64,000 nucleotides of DNA from Apostichopus japonicus. Taxonomy: Eukaryota > Echinodermata > Holothuroidea > Aspidochirotida > Stichopodidae. Numbering within the stretch: the first letter of the stretch is position 1; every line of letters starts with the position of its first letter. The notes below the pieces were generated by a model. That model was not told the DNA's origin. It worked only from the letters and a program-made list of their open reading frames with translations, and ran no database searches. Where the stretch lies: contig NC_092583.1 of the NCBI RefSeq assembly GCF_037975245.1, forward strand, positions 4,623,264 through 4,687,263, given 5' to 3'. Position numbers and translations under genes: made by a program. Shown piece after piece: positions 49,601 to 59,500 of the stretch.

Positions 49601-52486
49601 CAAGAAAAAAAAAAAACCAAAGAAAGAAAGCAAGAAGTCCAAAGGTGACTAATATGAGTCTTTCTAGCATATACATGGTTTGAAGGGTTTCATTTTTAAC
49701 GTTGATAGTAATTGAATGCAATTTACATATGATATTTTTTTTCTATTCTTGTTTTTTTGCCACAGCAGCATCTTGTCCTGGGAAGAAAAGTCGATATCCA
49801 ACACCAGCATCGTCCGAGATTGCCGATATATCGACCGTCGAACAGAGTGATCGCAACTCGACACAAAAATATATGGGTAAGCCCTCTCTTACATCAGCCG
49901 AATCCTCATCTGATGACTTCATACCAATAATTCCATCGTGGAGGATGAGAAACAGGCCTGTCGAAGAAAAGGTCGGTGATTTGACGTCAGAGGAGGAGGA
50001 GGAGGAGCAAGAGAAGGAAGAGGAGGATAATACTGTGGCCGATCAAGGACAAGGCAACGATTTAGCACGTCACAGCGAGGAGCCAGTTATAAGCAGAAGA
50101 GGCAATGACATCACATCACAAAAAAAGCCAGTGAGAGACTGGATTGGAGGAGATGGTTCCTGGCAAGCTGGGAGACAGGATCAGATGGAAGAGGAACAAG
50201 AACCAGCAAACGCATCCATGTCAAGAAGAGCAGGCCCGGGACGAGGAAGTCTCAGGAGGGAGCAAACCAGAAGGCAGGAAGAACTGAGCAATTCGAGAGC
50301 AATTGAAAAGCGAATGTCAAGAAGGGAATCGAAAAAATTAGGGAAAAGAGGGACGGAGCAGAAAAACAGAGAGAAGAAGAATTTCGCCCTAAGAGAAAGT
50401 TTAAAAGAACAAGTTGTCAAAATAGAAGAGAAAATTAGAGTTCAGAAGGACAATGAACTGAAAGAACTTCTTAAGGATGAAAAGTTTGCAGATGGTTACA
50501 GACAAAAGAAACAGAAAGAGAAAGAACAAAAGAGGAGAGAAGAGTACTTGAGAGAAAACGGATTCGTTTCTGAGGAGATTGACGACGAAGACATAAGACA
50601 ATTCAAATACAGAGCGATCCAGAGACAGATTGAGGAGAAGGAAGAGCGACGAAAGATTCAGAAGCAGCAGAGAGCAGAGGAAGAGAAGCGACTGGAAGAA
50701 GAAAAGAAACGCAACGAAGAGATGAAGTTGGAGAGATACTTTGAGCGGTTGAGACTGAAACGTGAGAATGAAAAACAACAGCTGAAGCAGCAGAGAGAGG
50801 AAGAGGAGAGGAGAGAGAAGGCGCAAGGGATCCTGGATGAAATAGAAACAATTGCAGAGATGAGGAAGAGAGAAACGAGAGCACGACAAGAAAAGATGAT
50901 GCAGCCAAAGAGATTATCAGACGAAAGGAGACAAAGGTTGTCTGTTATTGATGAAATTGATGAAAGTAATAGGGAGAGAGAGAACTCATCAAACCGCCGC
51001 AGAAATGAATTGCCGAGTGATTCTATTGACGATCTGTTACAGAGGAAGGTATTTATGAATTCTAAAAGCCATCCTAATTAATTTAAAATATCTTGCTTCA
51101 AATTTGACAGCGAAAAAAAATGTACCCTGTGATATGGTTGAGCATTTAGTTTTTATACCTGGCGCAGTTTCTCCTCAAATCGCTGACCAACTTACTTAAA
51201 TACTCAATAGTAGAAATAAAGCAAATAAAAAAATTATGTGTGGAACACAGTAGGCAGGCAGTAAGGGTGTGTGGGTTGCGGGGGGGGGGGGGTGGGGGGG
51301 GGTTGACAGGGGTGAAACATAAGTTGTTTGCTGGCAGGTATGGTGTAATATATATAATCATTGTTCCCACTTTGGAAAAATGCTGCAGCAATTTTTCGAT
51401 AATAAAGCAAATCCTCCCTACCCTACTTAACCAAAGGAATATGGACTAGTTGCTTAATGCTTTTAACACATCTTACAACTATTCGCAGGTAAAAAAAAAT
51501 CAACCTCCTTCTCAACCAGACCAGAGGAACGCCGTCAAGATGAGAGAGGTTTCTGGGAGAGGACACAAAGTTGGTGAACTTGTCAACCAGAGCATCGGCT
51601 TTAGTAATGTGAGTGAGAATTGATCAGTCTTGTCCTTGAATGTTGGTAATGTTAAACAAATGATGATTTAGTTTACCAGACTCCCATGTTCTCTTATATT
51701 TGGGACCGGGGACTGATCAGCTTAAAGTGGTGAGGAATGTAAAGGGGTCATGGGAGAGGGTGAAGGTGCAGGGTGATGTGGGGGGGGAGGGGAGGGAGAC
51801 AGGTGGAGGGGTTTCATCCCCTAAAGAGGGTACCATCTCAAAGTTCAGTGCTGCAATCAAGTCATGTTGCACATGATTTCTTTCTTGTCCAATGTTCCTG
51901 TGCAAAGTCCCGACAATAGGGATGATTTTTGCCAAAACTAGTAACGGAGGAGGATGGGAAGGGCTGACCCATTCTGACCCAATTTCTTCACATTTGTTGT
52001 AATTTAAATCTGAGCAAAATACAAAATCCAATGGCTCTCATCCTTTTTCTCCGACCTTACATCCTCGAACCTTTCTTTGTTTCAAACCTCACATTACGTC
52101 ATAAATTATGTGGCAATGCCCGACTCTTTTCTCCATCCTGATATATCTTGAAATGTGTTTTACCCTGTTTGTGTTCACAGTTCAACAACAGATACCAAAG
52201 TAGGTTTCATGCATCTCGCTTCCCTGCTGCCATTACCAAATCAGTTCGGCCTCTAAGGGTCCATGCCAACCCAACCCACAGCCCACACTGGACAACAGGC
52301 AGTGACTTCTCTAGACACCAGGCACTCAACGGTCAGAACAACAGACCACAACCATCAACTGTGACGAACCAGAGAGATAAACCAACTAGACCAAAAGCTG
52401 CAGTTGGGGAACGTCCACCAGTTCCCTCAGTTGGAAGGATCCCGGAATCTGCAAGACTATTCTTCCAACGGCAACACCGGCAGTAA
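46514..52486 (+). CDS. unrecognised acylation-motif coiled-coil protein, 5 exons
   Basis: Exons 46514-46627, 49005-49197, 49766-51048, 51489-51608 and 52181-52486 join in phase (0, 1, 0, 0) to 672 codons, 671 residues. The start MGCQHSKC has Gly2, Ser6 and Cys3/Cys8, the pattern of N-myristoylated and palmitoylated membrane-anchored proteins. A second ATG at 46534 is out of frame with exon 2 and would hit a stop there. The middle is highly charged, with an acidic run (EEEEEEQEKEEE) followed by about 250 residues of Arg/Lys/Glu/Gln-rich predicted coiled coil. The C-terminus is basic and Pro-rich, ending PESARLFFQRQHRQ. I do not recognise the family; a membrane-anchored cytoskeletal or ciliary protein is only a guess. 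Confidence 0.82.
46628..49004 (+). other. coiled-coil gene intron 1
   Basis: About 2.4 kb of AT-rich sequence. No element or exon was recognised. Confidence 0.55.
49005..49197 (+). CDS. coiled-coil gene exon 2
   Basis: 193 bases between TCATACAG and GTGAGT, entering in phase 0 and leaving in phase 1. It encodes VQILKSSDVDDVSATTYSEL and then a polar stretch ending ERGQRLQQ. The donor lies about ten bases before the tail of a SINE. Confidence 0.78.
49208..49475 (-). mobile_element. tRNA-derived SINE of a second family
   Basis: On the minus strand the head has A box TGGTTAGCTCAGTGG (49457-49443) and B box GAGTTCGAGTC (49410-49400). A body with GCTTGACAAGCCAATGATGG and a tail of (CATA) units near 49233-49213 follow. 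It differs from the SINE at 7986 and 33196. It fills nearly half of intron 2 of the coiled-coil gene. Confidence 0.78.
49766..51048 (+). CDS. coiled-coil gene exon 3 (large)
   Basis: 1283 bases entering in phase 1 and leaving in phase 0 at GTATTT. The acceptor is GCCACAGCAG, a tandem NAGNAG site: use of the first or second AG would add or drop one alanine codon. It encodes the acidic run, the WRMRNRPVEE segment and the long coiled coil (for example EEKRLEEEKKRNEEMKLERY). Confidence 0.9.
51049..51488 (+). other. coiled-coil gene intron 3
   Basis: 440 bases with a long G-run (51279-51302). Nothing else was seen. Confidence 0.6.
51489..51608 (+). CDS. coiled-coil gene exon 4
   Basis: 40 codons, phase 0 at both ends, between TTCGCAG and GTGAGT. 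It encodes VKKNQPPSQPDQRNAVKMRE and then GRGHKVGELVNQSIGFSN. Confidence 0.78.
51609..52180 (+). other. coiled-coil gene intron 4
   Basis: 572 bases with a G-rich stretch (51775-51815). Nothing else was seen. Confidence 0.6.
52181..52486 (+). CDS. coiled-coil gene exon 5 (terminal)
   Basis: TTCACAG acceptor, 101 codons and a TAA stop. It is basic and Pro/Asn-rich (FNNRYQSRFHASRFPAAITK ... ERPPVPSVGRIPESARLFFQ), probably disordered. Confidence 0.8.
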   Translation, partial: FNNRYQSRFHASRFPAAITKSVRPLRVHANPTHSPHWTTGSDFSRHQALNGQNNRPQPSTVTNQRDKPTRPKAAVGERPPVPSVGRIPESARLFFQRQHRQ

Positions 52487-52834
52487 ATCCCATGACTCAG
52501 ACTTGGCCCTAGAGGAAACTTAAGTGTCCCCACCCCCATTTTTCCCCTCCCCTCCTCCTTTCCCCTTCCATTTCCAACCATGCTGCCTTCTAACCCCCTT
52601 TTTTCTGCTCTTTTTCTTCCTTATTGGATTTTTTTTCCATTTTTTCCATCTCCTCACCCTCTCCCCTCCCCATCCAGAAGTTTTTCCAAAATAATTATTT
52701 GTCGCTTTTTTTTTTTTAAGGATGTTCTCATTTTTTCTTAAATTCACCCTTTAAATCCCCCCCCCCCCTCCCACTACTGCTGACTTTAGGGTAAAAGTTT
52801 TGGGTCATTTCTGGGTTGAACTATTAGGGAGTAA

Positions 52835-53225
52835 CATCAGAAATTAATATAGCCTTATGAGATTCTAATTTTAGTCAGGGATGTTCATAATAACTGCTGC
52901 TCTTTGAAGTGAAAAACTGTGAGAAATGAAACCAAGTGATGTCTGAGTCGAAATGTGTTGCGGCAAAAGAACAGATGGAAACCAATATAGCCTCTGATAA
53001 TGAACGTTGATCAGGACTGTTAGTAATAGCTGCTCTTTGAAAGTGGGAATCGTGAGAAATGAAACTGATTTATATCTGGGTCGAGGTTTGTTTGGAAATG
53101 GAACTGATGGAAGCCACTGTAGCCTTCTCAGAATGAAATTTCAGTGTTAAAGGACTTTTAATAAAGCTGCTCTTTGAAAGCAAGAATCATGAGAACTAAA
53201 ACCTAAAGTAAAAGTTTAAGTCAAG
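52835..53225 (+). repeat. three-copy repeat in the gene 2 3' UTR
   Basis: Three diverged units of about 130 bases. Each contains ATAGCCT or GTAGCCTT, then a TAATA-type A/T stretch, then GCTGCTCTTTGAA, then GAATCGTGAGAAATGAAACT or a close variant. The GCTGCTCTTTGAA and TGAGAAATGAAAC blocks are the best conserved. Confidence 0.7.
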
Positions 53226-53301
53226 GAAGAGAACCATGTGCAATGATACTAAAACTACATATTTTGTAAATTAAATTTCAATCAATACATTTGCAATTCA
53301 A

Positions 53302-53307
53302 AATAAA
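53302..53307 (+). other. candidate poly(A) signal of the coiled-coil gene
   Basis: AATAAA about 815 bases after the stop and just past the three-copy repeat. Confidence 0.4.
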
Positions 53308-53662
53308 ACTACTTACCCTGTTTACTGTGCTCCCATTTATGCATTGTATCTACAAATCTTTGTTATTTGATTTTTATTTGAGATATTTTCAGCACTTGCA
53401 TTTTATTGCAACACATTTAGCTTCCATCTCCCGTAGCATAGGTTCTCCATTGACTTATTAAACTAACTGTGTTGGCAAAAACCAAGGGATGGTTGACCAA
53501 GTGGGAGTCAGGGGATGGAGGAGGGGGACTAATTCTTTACATCTTCCCTCCATATCTATTGTGCTTTGGAGTCCTTAATTGAGATTTAATAAAAAACTTT
53601 TCTCCTCTCGTCTGGCCCCCCTTTCCCCCCCCCCTTACCTGAATCCCATGCAGAGAATTACA

Positions 53663-54022
53663 GGCATTGAAGACTCGCCCCAAACCGTGTGCCGTCCTGT
53701 GAAAAAGTTAACTTTCCGTTGCTTGCAAGTGACATTTTCTTCTTGTCGCTACAAAATGGCAGGCAGTAAGGAAACGTGATACCTTGTTATCTTTAGCTGG
53801 GCGTGAGATGTCCATCGCTGTATCGTTTGTACACTGTGCTGTGGGTATTGACCGCAGCAGTATTTACTGACTATACACTAGTGTCTAATTACCGACGGTA
53901 GCAAGCTGTGTGTGTATTTTCTGGGATCGATAGTAGTGTCTAACACTTCTGTTACACCTCATTCGAAACTAGGTCAGATTACCGGCATTAGACGTTTCTT
54001 TTTTTGTGCGAGTCTTCACACC
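53663..54022 (-). mobile_element. unclassified MITE, copy B
   Basis: The reverse complement of copy A (38789-39142), with shared sequence from end to end and inverted ends GGCATTGAAGACTCG / CGAGTCTTCACACC. There is no coding frame. The two copies lie in opposite orientation about 15 kb apart. Confidence 0.75.
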
Positions 54023-54588
54023 CTTTAAACAGTGCCAGACAATCGAATGACCAATGCTTTGCTTGGTTTTGATCATAATCCGTCAATTTTTCGACTTGTT
54101 TACCGTAATTGCTATACCATGCAGAAATTCAAAGTCAATATTTCAAGATAAAAATATTGAACTTTCGATAAAGCATTTACAAATGATAGTCGATATAACA
54201 AGAAAACAAAGTCGAAAAGTTGATAATATGAAAGTTTCAAAGTTTAAGAAACACGTGGAAAGTTTGATATGAAAACGGTTATAATTTCCATTGTACTGGT
54301 TCCTTATACAACTACCTATTGTGGTGATTTAGTTTGGTTCAGATATCATCATTTTCATGCTCGTTTTAGAAGAGCTTTAAAGAAAACAAATACATAAGAT
54401 TGAAGATGGTGAGGGGGGGGGGGGGATGGCAATCTGAATAGTTGGTCAGTCAATGGAGCAATTAAGAGGTATAACAACCAAATACATCAACAAACAGTAG
54501 AAACGGAGATTTTAGGTCACTCGAAAGAATACTGAAAAGGGGGAAATGGATTTTACCGCATTTTCGTAAGGGTTGAGAGTATCGCAAT

Positions 54589-54912
54589 TGCGCGTAGCCA
54601 AGAGGGGGGGGGGGGGCGGCGAAGGGCAAGACGGCCCCCCCCCCTTGAGCATGTTTTTATTATTTTTTTAAAATGTTTTTATGATATCGCTAGTAATTTC
54701 AAAAGAGAAAATGCTAAGATGGAACTTACAAGGCCTGGGAAGTGCCATTTGGCCAGCCATCTGGGAGGCATTTTCAGCCAAAATGTTCTTGTATGCTTCG
54801 CGCCAACCCATGGTGGCGCTACGCTTAGATAGTTTGCAATGCCGTATCTACGGCTCTGAAAATTTGCCTACATTTTCGCCCCTCCCTTGGCAATTTCCTG
54901 GCTACGCGCCTG
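54589..54912. mobile_element. hAT-like MITE with GCGCGTAGCC ends
   Basis: The left end GCGCGTAGCCAAG and right end CCTGGCTACGCGC are inverted repeats, a terminal sequence common in hAT-type short elements of many animals. The interior has G- and C-runs near the left end and no coding frame. The outermost left bases are diverged, and no target-site duplication is evident. Confidence 0.6.
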
Positions 54913-55997
54913 TTTTTACCTCTGTGTAGTTTGACCTTTGACCATTATTTGTGACATATTTTGTATCAAATGGCAATGGCATCGGTTATAAACAGTACTG
55001 GTGTTGCCAAAGAGCAGAGGATGGAGGGGTATTGTTGTTTCCTTACATACAATCCAATATCAAAACACAAAGGAGCAAATGATGATATTCGAAACATAAT
55101 TAGTATGCATGGTGATTATTTTATTTACTAACTAAGAGACAGGTTAACCACAACCAATAGAGTGACATTCCTTCTTCGTTTACAGATCTGATCTTCGGTA
55201 AAATGTAACAGATGATTCAACAAGGTCAGAGGTCAAGCCAAGGCTTTCTCGAGGTCATCATAATTATAGCTTTTATTTAGCAGTTTAGGAACACTGCAGA
55301 AGGTATTATCGATCATAAAAAATTCTACAAAACAACAGTTCTCTTAATGTGTTCGTTATATGAAGTATTGGTCCCAAACTTAAGCATGCTACAACTTGGT
55401 ACAGGTTTTTAAAAGTGTTTTTTCTTTTTCTTTCTAGTCGCCCAAAACAAGTTCATTTGGACATTTAAATGTCAGAATTTGGCAAAATGATTTGAAGGGT
55501 GCAGTAAGATGGCGTTGAAATCTGATCTTCAGTGACCATAATTTAACTTCTTGGCATTTTAGCTAAGACCATATGTCGTAAACTGTTCCCTTTCTAAGGG
55601 AATCGTCGACACCTGACGATGATCACAAAGTCACAGTCTAGATGCAAGGGGACTGGGGTTGAGAGCGGATCAATGTTTGGTTGTTTAGTATTCGTGCCCA
55701 TGGTTCTTTTTGGGTGACTTTTCTTAACCAGAAAACGTACAGAAAACCTACCAGAGAACATAAGTTCCGATGAATGTAAAAGCATCGAAAACAGAGAGGA
55801 CCATTATTTGAATTTGTAGCATATTTGGGAGCAATACTTCAACTTATCACGTGATATAGTGATAACGCGACTTTTTTTACAATTAACATCTAAGCATAGC
55901 ATTCGAGTTTAGTCGCTAAATTTACGAAACTTACTACGTATTACGCACTAGTCAAGAAATGAATAAAAGATAGCAGTCCAGAGGGGTCAAGTAAACT

Positions 55998-56593
55998 TTA
56001 CTTGGTGCAAACTGTGCATGCCAATTCGAATCGGTCTTTATAAGAACCACAAGGCAAACCTCCGGTAGAAGAGCACACACCTTCGACAGGCTGCATAGAT
56101 GCAAACTTTACCCGTTGATTATTTCTAGTGGTGGGGTTTCCGTTACCGGTTACCCGTTGATCTGTATCATTTCTAATGGTGGGGTTACCGTCAAGGCATA
56201 CGTACTGAACACGATAATGTTTTTCGCGCTCAGCCATTAAGAACCCACTGTATTCGAGGTTCCATTCACTCGACGGACAAGATAAACGAGCAGGGATCAT
56301 GAGCATAGTATTTCGACCGATAGACTCACATACTGCACAAGGAATATCGTGACCTGCTAATGGATCTAGTGGCGGGAAATCATGCCTGTATTTCACAGTA
56401 TAGATAGAGCTTCTTCTTTCTTGTTTACCAGACTGCGAATTGTTGTTGTATTCAGGTGTTTCTGGGAGGCACAGGTAGTTACTGCCTCCTCCCTTAGCAA
56501 CACGATCTGGTGCCGCAGCTAGACCACTGTATACTTTATTAGCGGTGGTTGGACACTCGTCACGGCCCCAGCGAATGTAGATACTGCCAGATA
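55998..56593 (-). CDS. short-chain collagen C4-like gene, coding exon 2
   Basis: An acceptor ending TTTAAG, entry in phase 1, then 198 codons including the stop. It carries the entire Cys-rich domain in one exon. Confidence 0.9.
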
Positions 56594-59500
56594 CTTAAAT
56601 ATAACAAAGAAGAAAAACATAATAATAATGCATATATCATTGTTTGAGTCGAGTCCACTTAACCCACCCCCCCCCCTCTCCACCCAACCTTACGAGTCCA
56701 CTTCCGGTAAGCCGGTATATTGGAATCGAGGTATTAAAAATCAATTAAGTTCAACATTCAGGAGGAAAAAACGTCTGCTAATATAGTGTATTACATGAGA
56801 CCTATTGCAAAGTCCTGTAATGACGAAAGACGCATACGACTAATGCAATTCGAAGCAGTCCACTAATTAGGTAGAACTCGGAGTAAGACTTCGAGCCGGA
56901 AACTCGTACACTTAGGCCGTTAGTTTCACATTGTGACTACTTGCACTGCAGACGTACGCTAAAATAGATACGGAAACTAAGCATGCATATCGGTCTATTT
57001 ATTACATATTGTTGAATGCATATAGAAGCAATGCAATATAGAAAAGGTTCTATCTTTACCTGAAGCCGTACTCTTCGTTTGATGGACCTTAATTATGCAT
57101 ATCTCGATAACCACAGTCTATATATTGTGAACACTCTCATCCTACTGGGGTTTATGGCGTTTTTGGTTTCGATGATAATCGTAACCTATTTAGTCATGTA
57201 GGTGGATGAGTGCGTGTATGAGTGTGACGCCTTGCTTGTTAACACGATAACTCAAGAAGGGAAGCTTGAATCAATCTTAACCTTGGTGAGTAGGTGTACC
57301 ACATTGAGTCGAAAAAAGGCTATCGTTCTTAGAGAAGGTCACAGATCATTTGGGGTCACCAGGGGTCAAATTGTGAAAACAAAAATTTGTGAATAGCTGT
57401 GCCAGCATCATTGGAGATTCCAGCGCCATTACCAAACGGGCAAATTGACATACGCCTCGCTCCGCAGGAAATCTCTCACATATAAGCATAGCTTAGAACC
57501 CCTTAACGCCATAACAATGCACGTTGCATTAATGCATAGAAGCCAGTCACTGCTTGTCGCTTGCAGCAAATTGAAGATCAACCGCTCACCCAAAAGCGTC
57601 AACCTACATTGCTACTTTACGTAGAGTCTAAATGTTAGGCAATGAAGTGCACAATTAATTTTCCAGACTATTTGTAAGAAATTCTTTAAATAAAAAACAA
57701 ACACACAGATTGTGAGACATATCTAAAAGTATATGTATGCGGAATGGAAAGCGAAAAGGAATCTTTAACATGTTTTTTTTTTTTTAAATGGTTCAACGAA
57801 ACAGTTTGTTGCTGCTCGATCAGTACTACTGGGTCGTAACAACACTAAGCAGTACTATCTACGGAACATAATGAACGTTTAACGACATTTTCAAGGCACC
57901 AAGAAATTGAAATGCGTCGTTTAACTGAACAAAAATGCAACTCGTAACATGTTACCAAAGTTCATCGATCAGTATAAGGTACCGCACCTTAATTAGAGTA
58001 GTGTACATTCGCTCGAAAGGTTAACCACTGTCAGAGAAAATTTGCTGCTTGTTTAAGCATGTTCTCAGTAACTATCATTGCTTGTTCTGCCTTTATATGA
58101 AAGAGCATAATTTAAAATACAGATAGTGTGAAAATAGGGAGGATCGAAGGTGATATAAACCATTTTATAAAATCTTTGGTTAAATGTTGATATTACTCCG
58201 AGCGAGCAGATGGAAGGGTGTGGGTTCAGTATGCTAAACTTGCTCCTCTTCTAGCTCAAAATCTAAACGGTCATGATATGGAAGTTTGCAAGTGCCATAA
58301 TAGGCCAATATCTCAGCTATCTATGCTTTGGCAGGACTTGAAAGTGACGAGTTTAGTGTGTACGTCAATGGAACAATTAATTGTGATGCGAGACCATTTG
58401 ATTACCGCTAGACTGCATCTTTCCTTTGGTATTTCAATGGCAGTGACAGAACGGGCGATATCATATACGGCTTTGCTAGCCTATAGACCTAGCTACAAGT
58501 TAACTAGTAGTAGTAGTAGTATAGTAGGGGCCTACTATACCGTTGCAAATGTAAAGTTATCGTTGTATTAAAGCTACAGTAGTTTCTATGTCTAGGCTAT
58601 ATTCAATGGATAGGATAGGAAAGTAGAATTCAACACAAGTATTAGGTGATAACCAGCTTTGTTGGGACTGAGATGACAGTTTGCTCTTCCTGTTTGTCAA
58701 GTAGGCCTATAGGCCTAATTGCTAATTAAGAAGCATAAGATGCAACACGACAGAGTCATTCTTGGACCTTCCAAGCAAATAACGATGAAGATTAAATGTT
58801 TGTGGTAAATGTTAAACATCATGTCAATTATTGTTCAGCGACATAAAAAAAGAGAGGTTAGGCCTATGTTTTGATGATAAGATTACGATTTCGTCGAAAC
58901 CTCGTTACCATAACGTAGGCACCCTTTGCGCGAGTCATTGTTTTGGGTGTACCAAGATGGCGCGAGCGTTCTTCCAATAAGATCAGTGATTGCTGTCAGT
59001 AGGAGCGATATGGCTTCTATGTAGGTAACAGTCGACCGGGATGCGAATATTTTTTTCCCAAACTGAACTGACACTGAAATTATTTCCTCGCTTCTGATTG
59101 GCTCTCAGCGAGCACGTCAAACGTCAAACAGCGAACAAGTCAAAAGACACAGACATATCGTCAAATGCCTTTTTTTGTGTACACTCACTGGCTGGCACAC
59201 ACTCGCTCGCAGTCTTCACGGCCACTGCATATTCGACTAGGCCTATCATGATTCACTGACTGAATTCATTTTGAATTTATGATTATAAAACCAAAAGTAT
59301 CGCAATTCCGAATGTACACAAACACCTCGTACATATGTACATCGGCTACATGCAAGGGCGTAGGAACCGGGGGGCTGGGGGGCGCCAGCCCCCCAGTGAA
59401 AAATGTGGAGGGCGGAAGTATCATTCCGCCCCCCCCCCCCCCCGCTTCGCAAGTCAAAAAACCCCTTTTTCATTTCCAAATGAGAAAAAAAATCTCATTT

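Larger units (their letters stand above)
52487..55997. other. region between the convergent genes 2 and 3
   Basis: It contains the 3' UTR of gene 2 with a three-copy repeat and a poly(A) signal, transposon copy B (53663-54022), a hAT-like element (54589-54912) and probably the 3' UTR of gene 3 at the right end. A TTTATT at 55272-55277 could be the minus-strand poly(A) signal of gene 3. No further gene was seen. Confidence 0.55.

Noticed and set aside
50181-50908. Minus-strand frames rich in Leu, Phe and Ser
   Set aside because: They are antisense shadows of the Lys/Glu/Arg-rich coiled-coil exon.
58218-58571. 117-residue open frame in the intron of the C4-like gene
   Set aside because: No motif, splice support or composition typical of the real exons in this window.
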